Shown here: positions 47,246 to 60,110 of the stretch, in pieces
How positions within the stretch are numbered: the first letter of the stretch is position 1
Layout: the number at the start of each line of letters is the position of its first letter
From: Cerrena zonata
Lineage: Eukaryota > Basidiomycota > Agaricomycetes > Polyporales > Cerrenaceae
Length of the DNA: 64,000 nt
Direction of reading: 5' to 3'
Assembly (NCBI GenBank): GCA_038087015.1
Contig: JASBNA010000032.1
Location: 310,001 to 374,000 of the forward strand
Program-made: the position numbers and the translations under genes
Notes under the pieces: generated by a model
Seen by the model: the letters and a program-made list of their open reading frames with translations, nothing else
Database searches by the model: none
What the model was told of the DNA's origin: nothing

Positions 47246-50227
47246 ACCAACCGTCTAGGAGCGTGATGTTGGTCACAGCGAAGAGTAGTCCGGATGGGAA
47301 CTTGATGCATTCTCCCATTGTAGCCATTCGGCAAATGCCGAGTTCCAAATCTGGAAAGGAATGATACCAGTGATGCCACACGGTGTCTTCAAGGCTTCAA
47401 GAAGCTTCAAGAAGCCTCAAAGTCGAGTATTAGTGCCACTGCTCATTGAACAAGGCTATACTGACACTCATAAAGGAAATAAATAATCCATATATTTACA
47501 TGGCTATTACAATGGCCAGAAGCCGCCAAGTCCCTACTAGCAAGATTTGTATCAGGACTGCAAAAGATTTTGCGAACTGTGGACGAGATTACGGCAGGTT
47601 TGAGAGATATGTACCCAATCCCTTGAAACAAGATGGAGCATCCTGATCAGTAAGGGAATATCATGGTGGGCCACTCCACTCACAAAGGTTTTGGTCTCAC
47701 TGTATACTGTACAGCTCGGGATGTGCAGATGTCAGTGATTTATTTATACTCCGTGCAGTCACCAATCATCATCTGATTGAGAAATCGCTCCTAGGGCTTA
47801 CGCGATATATACCGTGATTGGACTTTTCTGAGAAACGTGTAGAGAATATTTAATAAGGCGCGAAAGAAACAGGAGAGGCGGAACAGAACATACCTGGCCC
47901 GGTGTTAACAGTTCCAAGTCCTAAGGTTTCTGATTCAAGTAGGTTCAATCGCTGAATAGATAGACTTACGATGAATCATTCGTTGTATGCAATCCTGTTG
48001 ATCTATACTCATACTATGTGATTCATTTAGCGTAGGAACCTCGAAATGATGAATGAATGAAACCCTGCAATGCTAACACAACGATCCATTCGACGTGAAA
48101 CCTCGACACTTTCTGGGCTCCTGCTGTCGCGAACCCATATCTACTTGTGTACAGCTGCCAGTGGAGGCGTGTAAGTATAGCGATTAGAGAAGTTCCCTCC
48201 TCATTGGTATCCGGGACTCTAAGTAGTCGAGACATGCGCTCGGGCAGAACGAATGTCACGACCAACATGTGCGTCACGGTAACCAACTACTTGGTGTTTT
48301 ACGTAGGAAAGTGGATTGGTATGCCAGTGGCTGGACAGAATACGGCTATGATTTCCACTTCTTGCGGACAGATTCATCAGATGAGAATCTAGGCTCGGTT
48401 CCAGCCTCTGTTTTTGGAAGAATCATTTGGGAGTGCATTGTATATGAAAGAGTTCGGATCATACCTCGCGCGTTCGTGTTCACAATTATTTTTCCGGACG
48501 AGTTCTAGCACGACATTCCCATCATGGTCATAGACAGTCTCAAAGAAAACACTGAAATAGATAATCAAGGATCATCTTCTAGACTCGTAACGTTAGACCC
48601 AGTCGTGCCGACCTAGGAGTTCATGACCTTCAGGGTATTACGGATCGACTCAGAAGGACATCACGTTACCATCTCCAGTCAGGGTTGAGAATGAAGGACT
48701 AGGACTGTGAGAATGTCAGAGTACCGGTCAAGCTGGCTACTGTAATTTGATTTTAAACGTTTACTTACTAAACTCGCAACTGTGGATGTAATGCTATTTA
48801 TCTTTGTTTGGACTTGTTGGACCACTCCGGATAGGCCCGGCAGCCGTTCCCTTATTATCAGCAATCCCTCTCATTTCTTACGCTGCCAGTGGGGTCTATA
48901 AATGACACGCATGTCAGGAAAAACAGGATGATTGATGAGCCGATTGTGTCTGCTGGTACGATAAGGAATGCTCTGTTGAGGGCAAGATCTTCTCGGTCGA
49001 AAAAAATTCAATCATGTAAGTATGTCAGTGTTTTAACATGATGATTTTTATGTAACACTTTTCCTCCTTGTGCCGTAACTTTCGAGAATGATAGCGGACC
49101 TAATCTCATCAAGGGGGTGCCGAAAGGATCATATGCACATCGTTTTGCCTTTCAACGTTCTGCTGACTCTGTCAGCATGATACAAGTCAGTTCAAGTTTA
49201 TGGCACGGTTCGAGGATATACCTCGCTGCGTATCTATGTCAGGCTCGCGCGAGTCTGCGGACCCGCCGCCTTCACCAACAGAAATCAGCTCGCATACAAC
49301 TTGCATAGCTTTGCGGAGGTACCTATATAGGCTATTCAATTGGGTATTTCTCGTCAAAAATATTGGCGAAGGCATTGTACCCACGTGTTTAGTTGCTTTG
49401 CACGGGTTTCGGGTAACTTGTAAGTTTCCACAATTGAACACCTCCGTACCCAATTTATCAATAACGGTATTATGTTCTGCGATCCTTAATTGGGATAGGA
49501 GTTACGAGATGATTGCCATCGATGTCACACAGCCTTTTCAATTGGTGAACAGTTGAACTGATAACCATTTTCACGTTGTTGATGTGCAAAGGAAATATAC
49601 GTAAGGAGTTCCGATGACTGTTCACATCATCTGGTGACAGAACTGCACACGTGTATAGACCTTTCGAGCACTGTTCGAATTCGAGAAGTGCCACATGTAC
49701 ATCACAAGTTGTCGTGGGGTCCACGCGGAACGTCGTAAATTTGTTATGGGTACCAGTGTTGCTACATTTGTACCGGGTAAGGATCTGATTGTAATACCGG
49801 CATACGGCATACCATATACTCGGGTCTGACTAGATCAGACTCAGACTAACTTGAAGATATACATACTTCAAGCTTCTTGACAGGGAGGAGTTCAAACGTG
49901 ATTTTCGAGATAGTGAAATGCATATGCATTGCATGTATAGTAAAGATACAGTCTTAAATAGCTAAAAATGGTCGAAAGCAGTGTGGTCTATGGATACAGT
50001 AAATACCAAACACGATGCGCGAAGAGATGCCAGGATATAAGATACAGAAGTCTAGAAACTGTGGAAATACATAGCGAAAGTCAAATTATACCAGTAGAAT
50101 ATGAAGGAGCGGAGAATAGAAATGAACGATTATAAAAAAGACTGTGAAGAGGAAAGATAAAAACCGATCCAACAAATAAGAGAACAAAGGTTAGTTTAGA
50201 GGGACGCACTAGATGTGAATAGAATAG
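47246..50227. other. Gene-poor stretch
   Basis: 3 kb between the start of the RBR gene and the 3' end of the coiled-coil protein. An imperfect short tandem repeat of CTTCAAGAAG-type units sits at about 47387-47420. A minus-strand block at 48864-48769 (LPGLSGVVQQVQTKINSIT) is coding-like and ends in a good donor (GTAAGT), but no partner exons were found. Everything else is short random frames. Confidence 0.4.
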
Positions 50228-51611
50228 TTAATGTCGGTCTTCACGACTTTTCTTGGGAGTTAACCCAGCCTGGTACTTAGCCTCCCATCTCGCGGGGCCT
50301 TCCCCTTCGATCCAGTCTCCTGTTTTGGGATCACGTTCGAAGTCACCATCGCGGTAGCCGTACCTTGCCTTCAGGAGTTTTAGGAGTGGATTCCTCAGAG
50401 CAGGATCCATCCTGACACTCTCCCCTGGATGGTAGCTGCCGACTTCATGTCGAGAAAGACTCTCTTCAAAGAGTGCTTCCTCATATGTACAGCCGCAGTT
50501 AAGGTAGCCGGGAGGTGCGTTCCTTGGGGGGTATTGGCGACGTTCCCTACGCGAATCGTGCCATGCGCACAGCGCATTACCCGCTCGGTTTAACGAGCAG
50601 AGAAGCTTGGTACGAGCCCCGGTACGCGCGTTCCAAGATTGTTGGAAAGCTTGTGAACTTTGCTGGAAGGTGGGTGTCGGGGCGGGAGAGGGTAGCCCAT
50701 GAGGTGCTTGAGAACGAAGCGCGTGTCGAAGCTTGTTATTCTCAGCACTCAGTCGCTGCACTTGTTCCCTGAGTACTTCTAGCTCGTTTTGTGGAGAGAC
50801 ACCCGAGGGCGCCGGTGACATAATCATGGGGACACCATGCGATGATGATGACTGTGAAGGCACAACGACGGGTGGGCGAAGTGTCTGGTAGGACATGGGA
50901 TACGAGGGGGCCATCTGAGAGTCGGGAGAGGTGGGGAAACCGGGCGCATTATAGGTGCCGTAAGATAGGTAAGAGGAATTAGATTCTGCTGATAAAGGTG
51001 TAGGAGGAGTCCCAAACAAAGCCTCAGTGTCTATATTGAAGCCTTCGGGGAGGGAATTTTGAGGAGTCCACGCCATGCCAGATGGAGATGTGGTCATTGG
51101 TCCAACCGCACCCGACAAGCTTGAAGTCATGGCGCTATTGGCTGGCGTGTGCCTCATTCCCTGAATTTGAGTGAAATCGAATATCAGCCGCCGAGTGACA
51201 GAAACTGTAAAGAGGCAGTATTACCTGAGAATATGAGTCGGGATAGCCGAAGGCTGCAGCGTGCTCTTCGCCGCTGCCACTTCGTCGGCTGGATCCAGCA
51301 CTTGGGGGGCTAGCAGAGTATTGTCTATAATGATGCGACATATCTAGCTCTGTGCCAAAGGTGGGATCTATTCTATGCAAGTTCGGATGCGAATGCCTAT
51401 TTTGAAGGGCAATTGGCGATGCGGGGCGCCTGGGGTAAGACGAAGGACCCGAACTATTGTAGACCGACTGAGATGACGAAGTGGTAGGCGAGGAGTGGTA
51501 GCAGAAAGCCGACTCGTTTTCGAGCTGGGGCTCAACCTTAATGCTTTCCAATGTCCATTCTGTGTCGTAGTTATAGGAGTGGGGCTGCCGCATATCTATA
51601 GGCAGTGCCAC
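50228..51611 (-). CDS. Conserved basidiomycete protein with short coiled coil and Cys/Arg-rich C-terminal domain
   Basis: Two exons (intron about 51222-51161) giving roughly 440 residues. It starts MALPIDMRQPHSYNYDTEW. The N-terminal 260 residues are Ser/Pro/Tyr-rich and disordered. A leucine heptad helix follows (LEVLREQVQRLSAENNKLRH), like a bZIP zipper but without a basic region before it. The C-terminal domain looks strongly conserved and folded: KLLCSLNRAGNALCAWHDSR, RRQYPPRNAPPGYLNCGCTY, EEALFEESLSRHEVGSYHPG and ALRNPLLKLLKARYGYRDGD. I recognise this domain only as a common unnamed basidiomycete sequence. The long upstream region (over 1.9 kb) and disordered N-terminus would suit a regulator of transcription; that is inference. 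Confidence 0.8.
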
Positions 51612-53568
51612 CGCGTTGCAAGAGACGAGTTTAGAATGAAATCAGTAAATCTCGAGTCGTTAACCAGACCGTGGTGTAAACAAGAAGATGATCAGGGGGT
51701 CGCAAGGTGACCAACATCATCGAGCTTTTCAGTTGACGACTTGGGTCTGTAGACGGGCTGTGAAGGACAAGATCAGATCACACCAGGAGCATCTAACCGA
51801 GCAGTACAGGTGACGATGTCCCTCACGACGGAATTAGCGCTTTCCGAGCATCCATAACTCGGCATGATGATTCCCTGAAGGCTGGTTCAAGGTCGCCACT
51901 AGGAACACCGCGGCACAGAGCCACGAATCCCAGCGTCCACAATCCAAAGCAGAAAACAAAACGGAAAAAAAACAGAACACTCTGTCAGGCGCACAATACA
52001 AGCCGCTGATGATGTTGTGACGATTTTCCAGTCAGAGAGCGGTAGCTATGTTGTGATTCATTTTGTTATCGTGGCTGGACAGTTGCAAACAGAAAATGTC
52101 CATCTCATGGCCATGCGATTGAGCCTCGTTGAGCTCCGACAGTTGAGAGATGCCCATCACCGATTTTGATAAGAAAGGTAATAAAACATGCGGCTACCAC
52201 CTTCTCGCCCATTTTGGCTGCTGTAGTAGTTGTGCTTCCCACCCGATCTGAAACCGGTCAGGGGGCTTTTGCACGGCTTTGAACAACCCAAAGGGATTGT
52301 CCTCAAATGCAGCCTTCCGGTACTATGCGAGCCCTGCCTATTCCGCATGGCATAGAAGTTGGGACCATGTCGGCCATCGTAGGCACCGGGACATCCCGCT
52401 GATGAGCACTCGCAGGCTACTGGATGTAATTCTGAGAAAACTCATTTTGACTCATCACAAGCGTGTCCATACTAATCACTGTTCGGATCACTTCTCGTGG
52501 GTTTGCGGCACTGAAGAAGGGATTCACCAGAATATGACGTCCCCAAATGTAGGTAGTGGATCGCCTGATGCTCGCAATTTACGCAGGACTACATAAAACG
52601 AGTGTGCATAATCTCGTCATACGGTACGGCGATAAAGGAGGCCGTTATTTACAGCAAACTGCACAAGACATATAGACATCAAACCGTATTGGGGACCGAC
52701 GCGGGGAACACTGATATTCCCAAGAGGAGTCTAAGAAGATACACCGCCACTGTGATCGCTATCCCGTAGTATCACACTTTGTTGGACGCAAATCATGAAA
52801 GTTTTATGAAGCCCTTGGGCAGCCAAGCACTCTAGTCTTCATGATTATGTCCAATTGCAATCTTTCATGGAGCTATTCACCCTGGCGGAGAGGAATGGCA
52901 GCCAATTGAGGGGCTAGAGTGATCTTCGATGACCCTGAGGTCAACACAGGCCGCGGCGGATGCATCGGCCTCGACGGCGCATGGTAGGGGAAATCGACCG
53001 ACTTCGGTGCGGGACTTGGGTCAAGGTTCCCGTAAAGGGTTGCAACATGATTTAAGCATTGTAATCTGACAGTAGCAACGATCGATTGCTCGAGGGAGAA
53101 GCTTCTATAACACCGTGCGCTACTGTGCGTGGATAGAATTGATATGATGGCCGTTGAAATTAATTTACGGAGGGACGGCCAGGATACAGCAACTACAAAG
53201 CACGAGCATTTCAAAGACTGTAGATATAGCTATACCGGTCATCGAACGCGGTATGGGAACCTTGTACTTTGTAGATGTGAACCATGCCTCTCCAATGCCG
53301 AGACGGTGAGAAAAAACATGATGGTGATCGACGTGTTGCCCAGAGACAGGTATTCGGGTAGCAATTGCCTGTGTAATGGGGAAGATCAGCTGTGCTTATG
53401 ATCGTTTCTAGCTCAATTTTCGATTAATTCACTGACCAACTGAAATTACGATGGCATTATTCACAGCGAGTTGTATGATCACTAAGAGTGAGTGGGTCAT
53501 ATTGCAAGAGGGAGGAAGAAAAGTCCGTGCAAGTCGACGTTATATCCTGCAGGTCGCGCCGTCGACGG
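51612..53568. other. Intergenic, upstream region of the coiled-coil protein
   Basis: 2 kb. A-rich tract at 51945-51985. A minus-strand frame at 53214-52873 ends ITLAPQLAAIPLRQGE and is Pro/Ser-rich but has no start context or family. Other frames overlap on both strands. No gene supported. Confidence 0.35.
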
Positions 53569-53973
53569 TCATGTTTCCGATACCTTTGGTTTGTGGCGAA
53601 TGACATCTCGCCAAGGTTTCCCCTTGATTTTCTCGCTACGACTTTGTTAGTTTTGAGTAACTGTGCCATAGAGTATGTAACACGCTTGCCTGGAAGAGGA
53701 AGGGATCTCGACAGCCCCAGTGGAAGGGTCAAAATTCACAAAACGAGTAAGCTCTACAGCCGGCCGACCAGGGCAGCTTTCCCAGACAATTGAGTAGGAG
53801 TGATAGTTAGACAGAACTCAAACTCACAGTCTGAAAATTCTGATTAGAGGCAAGCAGTTAAAACCACCAGCGGGGAGCGGTTCGCAATCATACTGCATGA
53901 TTTCTGCCAGGCGACATTTGTCAGACTTTGAGCTGGTCTGCTTTACCGTGACTGGGGCAGACTCCGAGCCCAT
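53569..53973 (-). CDS. SOM1: SOM1-like subunit of the mitochondrial inner membrane peptidase complex
   Basis: Small protein of 99 residues from three exons: 53973-53828, 53776-53690 and 53635-53569. It reads MGSESAPVTVKQTSSKSD, then CRLAEIMQYDCEPLPAGGFN, CLPLIRIFRLCPGRPAVELT, a short Ser-rich link and KGKPWRDVIRHKPKVSET. The pattern C-x-L-x-E-(x2)-Q-Y-x-C ... C-x-P-x2-R-x-F-R-x-C with a following V-E-x-T is that of fungal Som1, which works with Imp1/Imp2 in the intermembrane space to cut inner-membrane presequences. Twin-Cys spacing fits import by disulfide relay. Intron 1 is GT-AG (51 nt). Intron 2 (53689-53636, 54 nt) starts with GC and holds a CTAAC branch site; only this splice keeps the frame. 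The gene is head-to-head with SAH1, 189 nt apart. Confidence 0.75.
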
Positions 53974-54162
53974 GGTGCATGAGGAAAACAGGTGTTTAAG
54001 GATAGACGCCCTGCGATAGAGTGCGATAGTCCATCGCACGTGTTGGCGCTTATCACCAGCTAGTGGACAGAAAAAACTCGTCCAACACGGTCGACCCTGT
54101 CCTGCACGTCTTTTATCCACACTCCCATCTCCCTCGTCTCTTCGATATCCAACTCAGTCAGA

Positions 54163-56042
<1,880 letters not shown>

Positions 56043-57361
56043 AGTATCCTCTTTAGAGCATCATTCCTATCCTTGCATCACCCAGTTTCATTGGCCTCAA
56101 CAGCCTATGCCTATTTACGTTGAGGGAGAATCTTAACATTCTCGTATAGATTGGGCAAGAGGGACTCAACGTCCCATTGATGACGGCAGGTCGAGGTGAC
56201 GCTGAGCGGTGTCTCGGCGGGTGGAGGTAGATTATTTGTGGCGAAAATGGCCTCAACGTGCCTCATATTTCAAATGGAATTGTATTTTATTGCATGCAAT
56301 GGATATCGAACTGCATTCTGTTCCAGTGTCATTCCTTTTACGAACCTGTGTGGACCTGTATTGTGTGAACCAGCAGTGTTATATGAGGACGGCTGAAGGT
56401 GACGGGCGCAAGAGTCGTTCTTTCTCAGGACAAGGGATCCGGTGGCCTCTATCGATGCAATATGAGCCTGGGCGATTGGATCGTCTGCAATCTCCCGCGA
56501 CTGATATCAATATATCTGTTGACACCTGTGCGGCGGGGTTGATGTACGATCAAGTAACTTTGACAGAGTGAAGTCTCTTGTGGGCGAAGGCAATTTTTGC
56601 ATCCCTTTCTCTCAGGAGTGGAAATATTTGTCAAATGTCAAATCTCTTTTCATCAATCGACTCGTTCTCCATCCACAATTCAACTTTGGGTCATCGCTCA
56701 GAGCAGGCTGTACCACACCGGCAAGAGAAATGAAACAGAATCGGCCGTGTGTCAGGTTCTGAATTTCTAAATCCAGGAACGGTTGAAATGATGTTGTATG
56801 ATTACGATATCGTACTGGTTATTCACTGGTTAATCCAACCCGGCTTTTTGGTCTGTTTCCATGGCTTTCTTGTTCCCGCAGGCGATGCCTATACGGAAAA
56901 TAATACCGTAGGCTTCCGAGGAATCATCACGACACATTCAATTGGTGGTGCCACCAAATCCCGGATGCTTGTCTTTCGCGTTTACCCAACATGACGGTGC
57001 AGTACAACCGGGATCTGTGTCACGGTTGCACTGACAGTATCCGCCAAGATCTAGATTCAATTTCTCATCCATTTGCACTTGGAGTACAAATGAACGACAT
57101 AGTAGGACATACCTGACTCTGACCGACACGCATAATGAAGTCACCAGTGCTTTAGCATATGCCAATCACATGCATGTCATTTCCATGTTCTCATAGCAAT
57201 CTGCTATTAGAGTCTGTCTACGGCCCCGATATACAGGCCTGGGCTTGGATCAAATGCCATAGCGATCAATCACCCAAAATATCTTGATCTATTTTTGGCA
57301 TTGTAAATTGTACAGAAAGCTGGGGACGTTATCATAATCCTACCCATCTATCACTTGAATC
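56043..57361. other. Intergenic
   Basis: 1.3 kb after SAH1. Frames at 56209-56571 and 57165-56938 have no family or splice context. Nothing supported. Confidence 0.4.
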
Positions 57362-59157
57362 ATGACCAGCACCACTGACATCTCTCCTCTAGGTCCCATT
57401 GATCCATCGTCAGTATCCGATGCAGAGAATCAAAAATCGGCGCCGTGGATTGTCAGGAAACTTGTTGGAGTGCGTATAGTAATGCGCGGTTGTGATTTGC
57501 AACGCTATTACTAACTTTGTTCTTTCAATAAAACAATCTTATGATATGCAATCTTTCTCTGAAAATCGGCGGTTGTAGTCGGTGACCGGACGGATTGTCA
57601 TGTCATCTTGGGAGACACTCAGAGCCTCGGGAACTAGTGTTGTTTGCCTTTCACCGGTGAGGAAATCTTATTTGCGAATGCAAAAAGAACAAACTTCTAA
57701 CACTTGACGGCGTCCTTCGAACGCTAGTGGGGAGATTCATCACCACTTCTGCTACCTTGTATCCGTTTCAGAGATCTAGTAGTTCACGGTGTGATTGCCG
57801 CTACCGTAGGTGTCATCCTCTGCGTCTGTTCTCGCGTCTCATCGCCCGTTGAATCGTACGCCGAGAGGAATGCTAATCACTTCCGCGACTACTGTAGGGC
57901 GGGATGGCGGCTGTTGCTGCTCCTGTGATGGGACCAGTGTCGGATGCAGTGGTGGCATCGTTAGGCGATACTCTTCTCGTCGAGATAGGAATGCATGCCG
58001 GTTTCGATCTGACCATAAAGGCTGCTAACGATCTTGTCTTCGACAAGCCGCTAAATGCGGTGATTCCGATCCATTCGAAGCGGCTAGAAACCACGGGTGT
58101 CAAGACTATGCTCATCACGTTGAAGTACAAGCATATAATTGAAGATGCGTCGCTAGGTTTCTTCCGAAGCAGTATTCACCAGTGAGTCATTCCCTCGAAG
58201 GTTAGAGATCGATTTGCTTTATCACCGTTTATGACAGGGATGTCTCCCTATTTTCCAACGTGCTGGGCTATTTTTCGATTGAGAAGGGTTGGTTCTCGCC
58301 ATACCTCTTCGCAAGTGGACGGCGGCCTATTATCCCGCGTACAATGAAGCCCGACGTCGTCTTCTGTCATGGGCCGTTCCTTGAGGGTTAGTTTCAGGTT
58401 AGGCAGGTTGTACAATTTTCTGATGGTCATTGTAGGTGACTATAGACTGGGTCAGACACTGCTCAAGGAATCAGCATCGGTGATTGCACTCTGTGCGGCA
58501 CCACCTCCGGAAGAAGAGAAACCGAGATCAGATTCTGGCTCTACCTTGTCTCTTCCCACAAGAGCAGATTTACCGAACCTCTCGAAGATGTTTTCTCGCT
58601 CGAGAACCCCCTCACCTGAACCTTCTCTGACGCCTCTCCCGCCGCCGCCGGCCCCAAGACGATTGATTCTAGTTGTAGTGGGATTAAAGCCTCATCGAGC
58701 CGGACTTTGGACGACAAGCCAGCGTCCCTCGGAAAGTGTCATGAACTATCAGTTATTGAACGGATGTCCTGCTCTGGTTGTGCCGGTGAAGGTAGGGGCT
58801 CCGCTGGTGGCTTGGGATACCCTGACGCTAGAACATCTTTGGAAAACGCCTCTGCCAAATGAAGGAGAGACCTTCGAAGGGACCAAATTTGAGGGTGTGG
58901 TAACGGTCTTCTATGAATTCCTCGATATGTGCGTGGACTGGGACAGGGTTACGCTTTCAAAAGAGCAGGAAGATTCTGGAGAGGCTGTCAAAATGGATGG
59001 CGACGTTTTGGATAGCGACTTGGACAAGAAAAAGAAGACGTTGAGAGAGGCACTTGACGTCCTAGTAGCAAGCGCGATTCGAAGCGGTGAGAGCAAAGAG
59101 GTAAGAAAAGAGTTAGACGGGGCTCGAAGCGGGATAGCTATGTGGAGGATACCATGA
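57362..59157 (+). CDS. Uncharacterised basidiomycete protein
   Basis: Six exons. It starts MTSTTDISPLGPIDPSSVSD. A hydrophobic/Gly-Ala part follows: RDLVVHGVIAATGGMAAVAA and PVMGPVSDAVVASLGDTLLV, then LKYKHIIEDASLGFFRSSIH and PYLFASGRRPIIPRTMKPDV. The last exon is long: acidic and Pro-rich (PSLTPLPPPPAPRRLI) next to a folded-looking part (LWTTSQRPSESVMNYQLLNG, ALVVPVKVGAPLVAWDTLTL) and ends SGIAMWRIP. All exon joins are canonical, so it is a live gene. The Gly/Ala region could bury in a membrane. No domain is recognised and I give no function. Confidence 0.72.
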
Positions 59158-59227
59158 TTTGTTTTGCTCATAATTCCACAACTACCTACATCGTTTCTCT
59201 ATGCGCTGTATGTGTTAGTGGTTCCTG

Positions 59228-59605
59228 TTATCCTCGAGCCTCAAACGCAAGTGTGGTCATTGTAGCACCACCGATGGTAGTGAAAATGTCACGGTCACGT
59301 GATCGTGACATGACGTGAGCAGTGAAATGACGAGAGACTAGAGGAGCAAGGCGAACAGAATCTTGGTCGAGGAGTTTCGCCGTGGCGAGACTGTTGAATG
59401 CTAAACACGCCACGGAAACGACGGTTGTCTCAGAGGGGAGTTTCAAAATGACCCTAGATGTAAGGTGGCAAAACAATATTAGGATCTCTAAGAGTAAATT
59501 TTATAAGAAGGTACATATCGAGGGGTGCTCAGACTCACCTCTTTATCTTTAATGTCACTTGGACTAGTCAAGCTAGAGAATATATCGAGTCGATCACGGT
59601 CAGCA
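59228..59605 (-). CDS. 3' exons of an unknown protein, possibly a gene fragment
   Basis: Two exons are readable. The upstream one (about 59605-59541) gives HNADRDRLDIFSSLTSPSDI and ends with a GTGAGT donor. The last (about 59460-59228) gives TVVSVACLAFNSLATAKLLD, QDSVRLAPLVSRHFTAHVMS and ends MTTLAFEARG, with TAA at 59228-59230. The helix-rich composition recalls a HEAT/ARM-type repeat. No start codon or earlier exon could be joined before the divergent La-motif gene begins at 60111. It is either a small gene whose first exon I cannot find or the remains of a larger one. Confidence 0.4.
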
Positions 59606-60110
59606 TTGTGAGGTAAATCTCATAGAAATGCTTAAAAAATACTGTGTCAATTTGGGAAGAAATTGGACATGAATTGAGAGCTTAGGCTCTGCGGATGTTT
59701 AAACAAAAGATTTGTTGTTTTGCTGACCGTGGCCCGAGGGAGGTGGTGTTAGTTGAGAAACGAGAGACGGATCAGGGGAGCAAGCCAGTATGTTTGCCGG
59801 CCGGACAATGCCGCGAGCGAGGATGAGCGCCTGTCTGTCTTGGTACGCGCACGCAGCCACCAAAGGGATTTCGCCTTGGACTCATCCTCCTCGTCGTTTT
59901 GCTCGTCATTATTGACCTTTTTCTCTTTTTCCACTCTGAAAGTCTTGCCATTCCACTACAAAGGGCACCTCGCTAACCTGCCTTGTGTCTCTTGTGCTCA
60001 CCTGGAACATCTAGACTGTGGAATATTCATCAAATTTCTTGTGAACAGCCCGTCTTGTTTCCCCTTTCCTTCTGGGTAGACTATCCTCCCTCAAGATTGT
60101 CTACGAGCAA
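59606..60110. other. Promoter and 5' leader of the La-motif gene
   Basis: CT-rich from about 59875 to 60100, as usual in front of strongly transcribed basidiomycete genes. A minus frame at 59934-59749 (acidic, Glu/Asp-rich) overlaps this region and is not supported by any splice context. Confidence 0.35.

Noticed and set aside
48769..48864. Coding-like minus-strand block with a good donor
   Set aside because: No neighbouring exon, start or family could be attached to it, so it is only mentioned in the intergenic entry.
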